From the NCBI GenBank assembly GCA_013400975.1, contig WBMZ01005376.1, positions 1-64,000 of the forward strand: a stretch of DNA of 64,000 nt, written 5' to 3'. This stretch comes from Atrichornis clamosus (lineage: Eukaryota > Chordata > Aves > Passeriformes > Menuridae). The position numbers and the translations under genes were made by a program. The notes beneath the pieces were generated by a model. The model saw only the letters and a program-made list of their open reading frames with translations, was not told the origin of the DNA and did not search any database. Below, one piece after another: positions 47,586 through 61,137 of the stretch (position 1 is the first letter of the stretch; every line of letters begins with the position of its first letter).

Positions 47586-50500
47586 CAACCTTTTCTACTC
47601 TAAGCTGCTTACACATTGCCTGAGGGGAAAAAAGCTGTGGTAGATAGTGACTGAGGAAGGAGCTGACAGAATCAACACAATGAACAACTACAAAAATGCT
47701 GAATTATTTATGCAAAGGACAATATCTTTATCTTGAAGAGTTAAGACAATCAGCCCATAAAACCTTGTGGTGCAGTATCAAGTCCAATCCTAGGAAAGAG
47801 AAGAGAAACTCTTAGACAAGCACCATAAATACCAAGTCATCTGTAGGAAGATTACCTCTCACTAGCTTTATGAATGCAATGTTTTGAGTTTATTGTGTGC
47901 CTAGAAGCTAATTGAAAGTATTTATTTAGCAAGCAATATTAACTGTTTCAATACTATGGAAAAATTGAGTGAATATTTGATTTGATTTTTAAATTATAAT
48001 TTATATCAGGAAGGAGGAAGAGGAAAGAAAAACTATCAAAGTGAATGGATCCAATGGACCAAAGCAACTGGAGATTTACCATGGATAATACTGTATGCAT
48101 AAGTACTTCTTCTGCAGAAGAAAGATCATGCTGTAGAAGACAGTTTGTTAGACTTCAGTATATGTAGAGTAGGGGAAATCTTTGGTCAGTTCAGAAAGAA
48201 AGCAAGGTGTTTAATTTCTTTAATCTCAGTCAATAGCAACAAATAAAGTATCACAGAAAATGGCGCAAGGAGTCCACTGGATGTTCGTATCTGGAAGGAG
48301 AACAGGGTGTAACTGATCAGTGGTTGTCTCTAACAAGCTGTATTTAGTTGGGATCTTTCCCTTTCAAATTGTCATGACTGAAGCTAGTAAAAGTTGAAAG
48401 GAGGATGGATATCTGCAAGGATAATCTTTAAGGTGTGTGTACTGCTTTCACAGCTACTAGATCAAAGCCCTTTACTGAACTATTTTATTACCAGACTTAT
48501 AAATCAGCCTCAGTTCATTTTACAAACATTAGTACTGCCATCAATTACATGTATTTAGGACTAATGGTTTTACAGGAATGTTAATAGTACAACTTTATTT
48601 CCTGAAAACCATCACTGTAGACTATTAAAAGGTTATTAATTGCTGTATGTAACATGCAGAATTATTTGTTTCTGGTTTTAGACTATCAGTAAGTTGGCGT
48701 GTAAGTACATTTTCTAATCAGTTAAACTTCATGGATATCAAATTTAGTAAATGCAAAACCATTTATAAGCCATCTTTGTCCAGCTTTCCCTCATAGACAT
48801 AGCCTTAGTAGATCAGGACCATTCTGCTGCTGCCCGTTAAAGCCCTTGTGGGTGTGCTACAGCAATCCAGTCACTGCCACTGTCCCTGCAGGGACCTGGG
48901 GGTTGAGGCAGAAGTTGTTTTACCAGGTGGGAACAAGTGTCTGGTCTCAGCCTGTTGGCTCAGGTAGCAGTGATGGGTGCAGCACGGAGACCTGAACGAA
49001 ATATGAATAGCACAAGAAGATACTTTGAGGAGCAAGGGTTTCACAGGAGAGAAACTTCTCTGTGTGGGGTGTGAACCTGTTGTGCAGAACCTTTGGGCTC
49101 TGGTTTGTTCCATACCTCAGAAATTTCGAAGAACCTCCTACATTTAATCAAGCATCTCCCATTTTACTGTCCAGCCTCCGATAATGTGCACTCCTCTTCA
49201 GATGCACAGATTTAGCTCCAGGGTACATAATACAAATTACTAAATATGATGATCCACTTCATGTGTGAAATCGACTGCCTGTCCCTTCTAGACCTACCCT
49301 CAGCCCAGATGAAGTGCTGAAGGTCTGTTTCTAATATCCTAAATAATAAAACAACCAAGACTCAAGATGTGTATGTTGCACGAGTTCCTTATCTCCTTTC
49401 CCTTTCTCACTGAGTCATGAACCTGAGATCTCGGTTCATTAGTTTAAAAAGCTGTTTACACATGAGAGGAGGAAGGAAAGACAGATCCTTTGAAGGCTGT
49501 GGAACTACACCAATTTCCACCACTTGAGGAGACAGTCCCAGGAGAGCTGTCAGGCAATCTGTAATGAACTATATGGTGTGCAAAGCAAACTTCAGATCTC
49601 AAGAACTGCACACTGTTCAGCTTCCATTAGGTCAGGTATTTATGATTACCTGAAAGGTTTGTAAAGCAGGCGTAGAAAATACCGAAACAAAAATCAGTTA
49701 CCTTTCATAACCCATCCCTACGATACAGCTTTTAGCCATGTCATGCCATGGATATACTCTGTTCACAGGTCTTAGTAAACTATACTGCCTAAAGGAATTA
49801 CAGTAAGTTGGAGGTACCATTTTACAGCTCAACCGTTATGCCAATCCTTCATTCCAAAGTGGTTCAACATTGCCTTGACCTTCACATCCCCTTTCAGATT
49901 GAATCTGTTACCCTCAGTGAGTATAAAGGCTATAAAGGAGCACCTGATCATAAAATCCACTTGGAACACTTTCTTAAACCTCCACAAATTATCCATTAAA
50001 AATTCTGTTTTTCACAGGCTTGCTCTCCTAATGAAAACCCAATTATAGTATATCTGTTTTAAACTGTTTCTAGCTGTCTGGAGAAAATTCTTGACAACTA
50101 GAAATAATCATTGATGGATGTGACTAAATAAAATCATCTTAGTACTTTCATGGATAATAAGAGACCTTATCTCTTTCTGTATAAGCAAGAATCTGATCTA
50201 AAAGAGAAGATATGGATGGCCTGATAACCACCTTCCTAGATGAGCCTCCATCAGCCTTGGAAAAGAAATATCATTTAGATGATATTAAAAATATAGGAAA
50301 AAACTGATTCCATTGAGAGGAGACTGAGATGCAATTGGATTAGATCTTCACCAGAAAGCCTTTTAATTTGCAAGGGGCTCTTACACTGTAAAGGAAAAAC
50401 ACACCAGAAGTAGCTGCAGCAGAGTTTCCAGTGAGTCACCCTATGAAAGCCGAGCATAACCAGGAGCTGCTTTGGCTTTGGCAGGCTTAAATCAGCCCAA

Positions 50501-53500
50501 GGCAGGAAGCTGGACCATGAAGACAAAACAGCAGCTCAGGGGGAGATTTTAATGTAGTTCTGTAGTCTTTCTTTAAAATAGAAAAAAAAGGATTATTTAT
50601 TTGTGTTTGTAATTTTCACTTGCTTCTCTCCCCTCAAAATAAAGTGGGAGTTAATCTCTCCGCTTTTGAGGAACAGCTCATTGACTTCACTTTATTCTGC
50701 ATTCATCATCACTGCTCCTCCCAAGGTGCACTGCCATCCCTGTTTGCAGCTTGGGTCTGGATATTTTTTTAAATTTTGTGGTAACTGCTCTTGCTGCCCC
50801 TGATGCCTCATTAACACTGTCTGTGATGATCTGCCTTGGAAGGGTCTGTCACCTCACCCTCTTGCCTCCTCATCTTCAACTTAATTGACCCTCTCCCACA
50901 GCTGACCATGACCCTTTTCTCACGATGTTGGCCTGTTCCACACGCCCCTGTGGGATAACTTCTCTCTATCATTATGCAGAGATAGAACCTCCAAGGCAGT
51001 CTTCTCCTCTGCCAGCAGCTCTCTAGTGAAGGAGCACTGTCTGTCTGACTGTAAATCATCTTGCCTTGTTCATAGCTCATCTGTGGAGCTTCTCCTCAAA
51101 GCTTATTCTCAAATAGCTTCAAACAGCCAACCAAAGTGTTTGTAGCTAACTAAATACTTGAGGAGTGACAAGACAAATCACACAACCCTTGGCTGCAACC
51201 TTTCCTCTGGTCCTCTCACACAATTAGCTGTTTCCACTTACTTAACGCATTAGTTTATCTACTAATAACTTAATCTGTGTCATGGAAACTCATGTCTTGA
51301 TTTGTAAAAGAGATTCCAGTGCGAAAATTACATCATTTTGTAGTATATTGGACGTTTGCACCTCACCCTTTACAGCTGTTAATTAAAAAAGAGCAACCTC
51401 CATGAAAAGCATTTCTATTACTTCAGGCATAATGTCACACTCACATTTAATGGAATATGAAGTCCCTGAAGATCAGAAAACTCAAGAATTAGTTATGATT
51501 ACTGGTTTCAGACAACAAAAAAGAAAAGCCAACCTGAAGGGTTAAAATTAATCTTAGAGAGCAGCATCACACAGAGAGAAGGGACAAATTCTACTTCAAT
51601 CCAAGGCTCAATACACAAGATCAAAGCTGAAATTCAGCTACTACATGTCCCAGGAGGCACTGATATTTTATACATGCTGCAGTTTTCACAGGGCTAAAGG
51701 TTTGATGGGGTTGACTGCATGGTCCTCCTGAGGAGCTGTGAGGCCTCTTGCTTGCGCCACAGTGCACCAGGACCTGCAGACCAGGACTGGCCATGGCTGT
51801 AGCCTCCCTGCCAACCTCCCCCTGCTCATTTCGTTGTCTTATCCCACCCATGAGAGAAGGCACTTGCTCTGCCAGGATGTAGGAGTTTGGAGTCCAACTC
51901 CTCCTTTTAAACATCAACTGGAACCAGCCAAAGGAGCAGCCATATTTTGAAAGAAGGGAAGGACTACAGGCTGATTCCCAGATGACTTGCTGGCACTGAT
52001 TTTCAGAGGAGAGCTGGAAGCCTTTGCAGGAGAGAGACTAGTTTTCACTCTACAGGGTGAAGTGAGTGATTGGAGACATAACCTTGCCCTGAGCATATTC
52101 CACTCACAGGGAGAAGGCTCTGCTCAAGGCAATGCTGTCCACTTTGGGGATGCCTGTCCTCATTCCATGCTCTGGAGAAAAACCTAGGGATTTGATTTGG
52201 GGATGTTATGATTTGAGGATGCTATTATAGTCCTGTAGCTATGGTGTCTTTAGTGGAGAGTAGTGCAAAAATAATTAGAGTCAACAACAGGATTTCAAAA
52301 TCCATGCAGAGCCAAATACATTCCTTAGCCAGGGGCATCCAAATTGTACTTAGAGCTTGCTTGTCCAAGTCACTATTAGAGCTAGCAAAAATAGATATAT
52401 TCTTGGTCTAGTAGCTTTAAAAGGAAAGTTGACAGCTGAGAGACAAAATATATTTATTCTGAGACTAGTTTTTGGCAGGACTGGGAAGACTACTGAGATT
52501 GTCTGAAAAGTCTCTGGGAGTTCGGCACTGTCCTAGCAACCATGAGAATTGCATTAAAGAGAGCAGATACAGACCCTGTCCAGACCACAAATCCCACATG
52601 TACAGATCCCCAGGTCCACTGGGCTCTTTTAAAAGAGCTGACATTATTTTCCAGCTTTTTAAAATTCCAGGTTTTTAAATTATCCCAGCTTCTCTCAGCT
52701 GACATAAATCTAGACAGTTAAGCCTGGAGACAGGAGAAACATATCCAGCTCTTCAATTCCCCATTGAATGTTGTGATGGGACTTGAACTAGCGAGAGGTT
52801 TGAATTGAAGCTGCTCCAGACTTTTTGTGAAGCCAGCATACCAGAAGACCTCCAATCCCTAAAGCATTTTTTTTATTACAGAACAAAATAAGAAACCAAA
52901 CATTAAATTCAGTAAATAGGGGAAAACTCAGAATATCTGGATGAGATAGCTCAAGTAAAGGGCTTTAAAGCAAAACTCCTTGGTGTCCTTGCAGGACAGG
53001 ATAGGTTCTCCAGCCCTGCACTCCAGAGGTTTCCTGAGCCATGCTAGCTTATGTCATCCCCACTGATGTTCACAGCTCCTTTCCTTCAGGAGCCTCTGGG
53101 ACCTTACTTTGCTGCAGACACGCTCATAGCTCCTCACTGAACCTCTAGACCCCAGTAACAGACCTCCTGTGCACCCCTTCCAGCAGCTGTCTGGGACAGC
53201 TGGCAGACAGAATCCATACTCCTGGCCTTGGTGGGATGGCAAAACAGAGGCTCACATCTGCTCTCAAGTTAGGAGAACTCTCACTTTGCTTCTCTGACTC
53301 AACCCTCTTGGGCCAAAATGGGGTGTTGTGGGAGAGGGTTTAGCTCACTCTATTTCATCAACTTCTACTCGTCTGAGCAGATTGCATACTTGTAAAATAG
53401 CCTGGAGCAGGGGAAAGAGGACACAAACCCTTGCTGGCTGCTCCTGTTACAGACCCTCTGGCAACCAGATGATTTTGCACACACACATAGTTCTGATGGG

Positions 53501-56500
53501 GCAAAACATGGTCCCTGGTACTCCTGATAACTGCAGCCCCTGGCCACTGTCACTTTTGCTCCTGGTCACAGCTTCCCCAGCAGGCAGAGAGCCAGGGCCA
53601 ACAGGCAGGGATGTGTTGTTGGTGGCTCCTGCCTGGTGCTGGTGTGCCCTCTCTGAGTTGTGGTCTATGCTACCTTCAGCAGCAAATGGAGACAATTCAG
53701 GTGTCTTGGCATTAACCTTCAAATACCAGGTACAATATGCTTAATATAACAGAAGAAGCAGAGGAGAAGGGTGTAGATTAATCTTCATCCCTCAGAAAAA
53801 TTACTGGGTGACAACCATCTCTTCTGTAGAGTCACAGAATGAACAAAAGTGATTCTTGAGCTGTTTCCTTTCTTCCCCCAGGAAAACAGTAAGGAAGGTG
53901 AAGAGATCTGTGTATTTTATATGCAGTACTAGAGTTGCTGGTGTTCTCACTATGAAATCATGGAAGACATCAAATCCATCTTCTGAATTTATTTGTATTA
54001 GTCATACTGTGATGAAGCTGGAGGAGGCAAAGGAGAAAAAAAGCAGGGCTGGCTTTAATCTCATCAGAGAAACTGCTAGTGGAATATAAAAGTCATCAGG
54101 GTCCAGGCTTTATGCTAATGACAATTTAGCAAATTGATAGAAAATGGAACAGTGGAAACACAGAAAAAAAAGGAGTTCTGAGGTAGGAAACTTTGGGCTA
54201 TGTCCAGTTGAGCAGACACAGATTTGCAAGCCAGAGCCCCATGTCCCAGAAGATTGAATCTCCATGTATAGCAGTGGCTGGGACAAGAAGGAAGAACTTG
54301 ATGGGTGGAAGAGAATTAGGTGTGCTCAGACAGCACATGAGCAGGCAATAGGGAATTGGGGAGAGGAAAGGGAATGTCCAGTTTGGGGTACGAGAGGTGT
54401 CATAGAGCATATATTGGGTGCAAAACATCAGACACCGACCAGGCACTGCTGGCAGATTGAGTTCAGACAGCTCCCAGGCTGAATTTTAAGCAAGTATATT
54501 TTGGGCTTTGGGTCTGAAGCAGCCACTGTGAACTACACTCTAGCTGTGAGGCTGAAGGAAGGTACCATCCCCACTTACAGGTCCAGTTCATCTTGGAAGA
54601 ATTTCTGTGAAAAGACGCACAAGAGAAAACCACCCCCATCAGCTCGGCTCAGTGCTGGTGATGGCTTACATCCCATATCCCAAGTTATATCTCTGTGCTC
54701 TTCTGTCAGACAGTGATGACTGAAAAAGGTAAATACAATGTGTGTTCCTCTGGCCTCCAAATGCCTGCTGCATTGAGCAATCTTTGTTCAGCTTCTGAGT
54801 CTTTTCAATACAGACAGTGCAAAACTAGATTAAATCCAGTATAATGAGTAAAAAAACTTCAAGAATTTGGTCTGGTGATCTTAATGCATGGCTGAATAGT
54901 ATGTGTCTTGGAAGACATCTCAGGATTACCTGAAGAAGGATTAGTCCTTTACACAGCTCACACACATCAATCATTTAGCTTCTCATGGATCTCAGCAAAG
55001 TAATTTTCATGACCCTTGATTTTTACTTTCCATATGAATTTATTATCAACGGAATAATTAATACCAGACATTATCAAGAGCAGTCCTCTAAAACACGAAT
55101 TCACATATTTGTGTCTTTTTCAATATTCCAGAAATGTTTGAAAGCTTTGTATCATTTTTATATAGAAAAAGTTCAGGAAAAATATACAGCAAGTCTTCAC
55201 TGTGCCTTTTGTACTCTGCTTGGTACATTCAACCTTCACAGTGCAGCTCAGAGCTGTTTGAGGCCATCATGATTCCTAATTCTTGAAGAGAAATGAAGCC
55301 GTGCTGCTTCATGGGGAAACTCAGTAGTGACTGAGGAATCCAGTGTCTTTCAGAGAAAGAAAACCTGTATGTCTCATCAGAGCAAAGAGACATTCATTTT
55401 GTCCTTATCTATTACTAATTCAACATCAAAATCAGCTGGTTTTACATGTAGTTCAATGAACTTATTCCTGGACTCTGGAGATGTGAGGGCATGAGGACCA
55501 CAATTAAACCCTTCAGCTCCAAGAGTCATATTAATTATTTCTTCCTTAAGGAGGGCTGGTTCTAGATTTAATGATGAAAGTGGGAGAGCCTAGCTTATGG
55601 ACTGCAGCTTCATCTGCTGACTAGGTCATCCTTCACAATGGCTTACATATGATACAAGCTAAACCTTGTACAAATAGACACTATTTAGACCAGGATGGAG
55701 AGCAGACTGAATCTCAGATCTTGTTTCTGCCTTTTCCTTGGTTATGTTGATATGAACAAATAAGAACATTAATTAAAACGTTTGTAGTTTATGCACTGCT
55801 AACACACTGCCATTGCTATCACATCAAAGCTACAATTCCATTAAAATGGAGTTCAGTGATGAATTAAAAGTGCATTGTGACAAACTGGATATCACATTTG
55901 TGCAGACTGTTTATGATACAAAGAAAGATTTGAGGAGTTTGTGACCAACTACCACGTGAGACACAATGATATTTCAGAGAGGGGCAGCCGTGTCCTTTTC
56001 CACAGGCTGAACTGGGCACCTCCTTCCTGCACCTGCACTGGGCAGTGAGTGGGCACCACAAGCAAAGGGAGCAGCAAAGGCTGACACAAAGGAGCAAGAG
56101 GTAGTGGAGCTTGGACTGAGCATACCCAAAGCTTCAGCCAATGCAGCTGAGAGGGTGGGAGCAGGCAGTAAACTGACCCAGAAAAATAGGTGGTGGCAAC
56201 CTTGTTGCTCCCTCAGGAGCAACAGGGAGCAGGAACTGAATTCTGACATTCATTGGCAACCTGATCTTTGCTATGTTCCCAAGGCAGTGAGACCATGCCC
56301 TGCCCCTCACCTTAGTGTGGATTGCAAACTCAGTGCTAAAGGAGATAACCAGCTGTAGGTCTTTCAGAGAGCCTGAATTTAATCCCCCCAGTGAGAGCAT
56401 TCAGTTATGTATTTAGAAAGGAAAAAGGTTTCTACATGGTATAAATCCTTGCTTGATAATCCCAGAGCTAATGGGGAAGGCATTCGGTAGTAAACTACAG

Positions 56501-56579
56501 TCCTTGGACAAAGACATCTGTAACCAGACCGGAGCTCTATGATTAAACTCAAATTCACAGATTGGTTACATGCAGCTAA
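47586..56579. other. Intergenic desert, no gene recognised
   Basis: Nearly 9 kb without a recognised exon, RNA gene or transposon. Open frames reach 138 codons (53328-53744) but lack motifs, have antisense ORFs over the same DNA, and show no splice or poly(A) context that would argue for a gene. Confidence 0.5.
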
Positions 56580-56816
56580 TTTTATTCATTGAGAATACAT
56601 GACCCCCCTAAGCGGATGTTTAAATTAAGTAAGAATATTGATGACAAATGTTCAAAATGTAAGACAGATGCCTGCAACTTTTGGCATGAAATTTGGAACT
56701 GCCAAGAGGTTTGGGAATACTACTCTGGGGTCATTAGGAATCTGGATATCCAAAATGTTCCCCAGCTGCTGATCTCTTCAGAGGCTGCTATACTTGGTCC
56801 TGGAAAATTATAAAAT
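56580..56816 (+). pseudogene. L1-type LINE ORF2 C-terminal fragment
   Basis: The translated frame reads PPKRMFKLSKN, then DKCSKCKTDACNFWHEIWNC, then VWEYYSGVIRN and AAILGPG before a stop. This follows the C-terminal region of L1-clade ORF2 proteins: T-P-x-R-L near the start, C-W-x-C, the H-x-x-W-x-C metal-binding-like motif, x-F-W-x-x-V, and A-x-L-L-G. Residue order and spacing fit well. The frame is closed upstream by stops, and there is no reverse transcriptase or endonuclease domain nearby, so this is a truncated dead copy. L1 is rare in bird genomes, where CR1 dominates. The assignment rests on this motif alone. Confidence 0.5.
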
Positions 56817-59800
56817 CAGTACAGTAAGTGGTGCCATAAATATTTCTAGGTTGGTAGAATGCATACACAATTGGAGAAACTTTCCCTCTTTTCTAGGAAA
56901 AATGCACTGAAGAGAGGGCTTCTGATTTGAGTTTGGGTTTAAACAAACAGTGTAAAAAAAATGATCCCTGTTTCTTTAAAAAATTGATGTTTGAGCTGTC
57001 TGGATCTGGTCTTTCGCTCTGTTTCTGAGCCCAGGCGTGACCACTGTAGTTCAGCTGCGTGTTGTGTTGTTGTTTCCCATGGGTGCACACAGATCTTCTG
57101 TGCTACGGCCAAGGCCACCACTGCACCCCCGCCCCTGACTGCTCAGCTGGTACCTATGGAAAAAGTTTTTTCTCAGGTAAATAAACAGAATGAAATCACA
57201 AAGAAAAGAGGATGAAAGCTTAATATTTACCCAGTAACAGACACGAGGTAGAAATCCCCAGAGTATGTGTGTGGGTTGGATCTGACACCCAGGAAGAAAA
57301 GAAAGAATCTCATGTAATTTTAATTAGGTCCACACTAGATCCATAACTGCAATGCTATAAATAGAGACACTTTGCATGGATCAGACTTCAGACCAAAATG
57401 GGGAATAGAATCTATGTTTCCTGACTATACCCTGAACCACCAGACAGTACCATTTTTCCAGTGCCGAGTCCCATAGCTCCTTCACCCAGGGATTTGATGG
57501 GAGCTCCAGATTTTCCTTATCCATGCCAAGCTGCCATAGGTGGGGCCTTCAATCACAACCCAACATATACCACTGCTTGCCTAACTGACCTGGGAAAATC
57601 TTGCTTCAATTTATGGAGTTATGTGATCCGTCTACACTAGAACTAGGAATTCTAGAAGAACATTGAGGTGTTTGATGTCTCATTTTCCTGCCAACAGCAA
57701 GAACAATTTATCCACTCATAATTGTTTCATAGCTAGGCTGATAACTGGGAACAAAAAAGGTGTGTGTTACTAATACTGTGTTTTTCCTAAGGTTGTAGGA
57801 ATATAGGCCAGAATTACAGAAAAAAAATATTTTAATTTTGAAAAAATAAAAAAGGCAAAATGCATTTTTTTAAAACTATTATGAAGTTTAGTTTTCCACA
57901 ATGTCCACTGGCATCTTTCTCAGCAATTCATTTCAATAGTACACACTTTCTGGCAGTAAAAAGGGAGATAGCAACTAATATAATTAAGACTGCAAAACAG
58001 CCTCTAAACTGAAATGTGTCTCTCGGCAGAACAAGCATAGGATTGTTCATTACAGTGCTCTCCAGGAATAACAAAAACAATTCCCAAAAATGCATTATTA
58101 ATGGACATTCCCAGAATTAATGATAAAACAAACCAGATGTTCTCTTACATTTGCCTCATAAATGCAAAGTCAATATGCCAAACCAAAAACCCATCTTTGG
58201 AAAGCTATAGACTATTCATGAAGGTACTTTAACTGTATTTCTCTTTACTATAACAGACGGAATTCCTTACCTATAGTCTAAAATGACCTAGTTATGATTC
58301 TCTATCTATTAATGAAGAAATGTCTCATGCTCAAGTGGAAAAGTTGGTGGAATGTGTGATTTTACATATCCTGCATTAACTATAGAGCTGTCCATTTCAA
58401 ATTTGACACATTTTTTATAAAACAGAAAACCACAATATTCTTACGCAAGGAACACTCCAGTCACAGTCACAACTTCCTACTATAACAAATCTTTTCAAAA
58501 TATGGCTTAAGACTAAAAAATCCTTCACCAAATAAGTTTTAGCTATATTAGTAGGTAGCAGTTTGATATTTATCCTTCATGGAACATGATTACTTACATG
58601 GAATGTATTGCATGCCCCTGAGTAAAGGTTGCAAAAGCCAACTGAAGCTGATAGAAAGAAAATACTACTGATAAAGAAAAGTACAAAGCAAATTATACAC
58701 ATGCTAATACCTTAATGTAATAATATCAAACATGGTGGGCCATCTGGTGTCAATCATCATAGCTCTGGTGAAGTCAATGGACCTGGAAAAATTTGCATCA
58801 GATGAAGTTCTTGGACTGGTGTACAATGTTTCTCTGCACAATTTTTCTTAAGAGAATTTTTTTAAGAAAACCATTATTAAGAAAAATTTCTTTTGAAAAG
58901 TTACAAGTGTATGTCAGGAGTAAAGAGTGAACAGTAATCAAGCACATGGGCAGATATCAGAAATCTGGTATCTTTAGTTAGTAAATAAAATTAGAAGAAC
59001 ATATAAGATTTTCAAGCAAACATTAGGTTTTTATTTTATATAAATACTTAAGTCTAACTGCAGTTATTTTAAATTATTGAACAATGAGTGGGTTTTGTTT
59101 TTATTAACACTTTCAGCTGCTAAGGGACATATAGAAGGAAATGGCAGCATTTATGCTGAAGGATGCTGTAATGACAGGCTCCACTGCAATATGGTGTGCA
59201 GGAAGACAGAGTGGAAACCACCAAGGAAAAGGCAGAGGTTTTTTTTTTTACTTTGTGAACTTCACTAACATGCCATAGGTTGTTGGCATTTTTTTCAGCA
59301 CTGTCTGTCTAACCTCTGTAATGATCACCAGATACCACCAGGATCTTGACAAAGACCTGTAGACTTTTGAAGTCCTTTGGGCCTCTTGTGAAGATGTGCT
59401 GCTGTGAAGCGTCACCTGCCCTACTGCTCCACCTGGCTGAGGCGCTGTGCCCTCTGTGCTGACATCCGGATCCCCGGCCTATCTCACACTGCTTGCTGAC
59501 CCTACCATTAACACTCCTCCACTTGCCAGGTTCCTGGAATGGACCACTAGCCAAAGCCTCCCATCACTCCTGGATTGCACTGTTGCACCCGAGCAGGGGA
59601 ACAGTCTTCCTGACCTTGCAGTACCATAAATGACCATCTCCATTACCTCTGCTTTGAAGGTCCTGGAGAGCTAAACAGTTCTGAGCTACAGGACAGACAT
59701 GTATTTCAAACATCATGCATTTCACAGAGAGCTGAAAACCACGCAGACCACTGCAGGTGGGGTCCAGATATACCATATCTTCTTTCCAGACCACAGTCAT

Positions 59801-60844
59801 CTTTCCTTCTAGCAGAGCTGGTGCAGGAGAGGCACATGCCTAGGTTTTACCCTGACAAGTGGCTGACATGCCAGAGCCCATGCCTGGACCTAGGATAGTC
59901 GTGCAGCTATCCCGTGTCATTTCCCATGGAGGAATGGTCTATTGCTCCTCAGACACCCAGTCTCTTCATTGCAGGTTGGGATAGGCTGAAGGGCAAATGG
60001 CGACTTCAGGAATAGCAGATCCTGCTGAGCGACCTCTCTCTGACCGGAGGCTGCCATCAGCTGGTTGTGGGCTGCAGCTGGGGAGGAGCAACATGCAGTG
60101 CTTCTGCCCTGCTTCTTTGGGCATGAGGCCCACACCAAGCACTGAGTCTATCCAATTTCCCCAAATACTGACAAGGTGAGGCTGTGAAATATCTGTGACT
60201 CCCTGAATCCTTTGCAACTCTGCTTGTGGAAGCAGGAAAAACAACTGCAAAACTAATGTTCAGCTGTGCAGATTATGAGGTCCTCTTGAACACCATTTTT
60301 CCTAAACATTCTTAAGGCCACAGAGCCCACAACTCCCATATGAATCACAAGCAGCAACTTTCCTAACAAACAGGTTTTCTTCAGCCTTCCTCTCCCGAAT
60401 GCTATGGGGTGCTGTAGGTACTCATAACAAATACACATATGGCCTTTATTCTTACAGGTGGGAACATGGATGGGAGGATGCTAGTCCCTGTGTCTCCAAC
60501 AGGAGATCAGAGTGAAGTGAGAAACATGGGAAAAGCTGCTAAACAGAGCAGAGCAATTAAATGTCCCACCTTGGTTTGTATACTTTGCATCAGTCAAGAA
60601 AAACAGGAAGCAGAGGTGGATGAACTTCTTAGTAGGTACATATATAGACTTTAAATGAAAATATTGAATATTAAATAAAAGCAATTTATCTAAAAGAAAG
60701 AAGAATCAAAACAGAAAATCTTGTTTGTCCTACTCACAGCTACTGATTACTGCTCAGCCCTAACAAAGAGTGGAACGACCTGTGATAGTCACCTTGTCCC
60801 AGCTCTTGCTCAAAGCAGGGATTATACATTGGGGAACATGAGGT
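56817..60844. other. Intergenic DNA, no gene recognised
   Basis: AT-rich, with a 12-base inverted repeat (AATTTTTCTTAA at 58840-58851, complement at 58877-58888) and a MEF2-like CTATAAATAG at 57355. Neither can be given weight alone. Short ORFs at 59300-60250 are in a somewhat GC-richer patch and occur on both strands. Confidence 0.5.
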
Positions 60845-61137
60845 GAGGCTCAGTCTCTTCTCTCAGGTAATAATTAACAGGAAAAGAGAAAACAGCCTCG
60901 ACTTGCAGCAGAGGAGGTTTACATTGGATATTAGGAAAAATTTCTTCACTGAAAGAGTGGTCAAGCCATGGAACAGGCTACCCAAGGAAGTGGTGGACTC
61001 ATCATCAAAAAGTTCCAAAACTATGTAGATGTGGTGCTTAGGGACATGGTTTAGTGGTGGACCTGTCTTTGTTAGGCTAATGTTTGGACTCTATGATCTT
61101 AGAGGTCTTTTCCAACCTTAATGACTCTATGATTCTA
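60845..61137 (+). mobile_element. CR1 LINE 3' end, short copy
   Basis: A copy of about 290 bases includes CGACTTGCAGCAGAGGAGG, ATTGGATATTAGGAAAAAT and TTCTTCACTGAAAGAGTGG, and then TGGAACAGGCTACCCAAGG. It ends ATGATCTTAGAGGTC, TTTTCCAACC, TTAATGACTCTATGATTCTAT. The partial frame [14 protein letters not shown] matches the minus-strand copy at 27.9 kb (LDIRRNFFTERN), showing that the two are the same part of CR1 in opposite orientation. It is strongly 5' truncated. The ORF at 60843-61028 is repeat-derived. Confidence 0.93.

Noticed and set aside
49808..49999. 63-codon ORF, briefly considered as a transposon or gene fragment
   Set aside because: No diagnostic motif could be identified in any frame.
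53328..53744. 138-codon ORF
   Set aside because: Antisense ORF of 91 codons over the same DNA, no motif, and no gene-like context.
57355..57364. MEF2/TATA-like CTATAAATAG
   Set aside because: A ten-base AT-rich motif is expected by chance in this much AT-rich DNA, and no transcript is predicted nearby.
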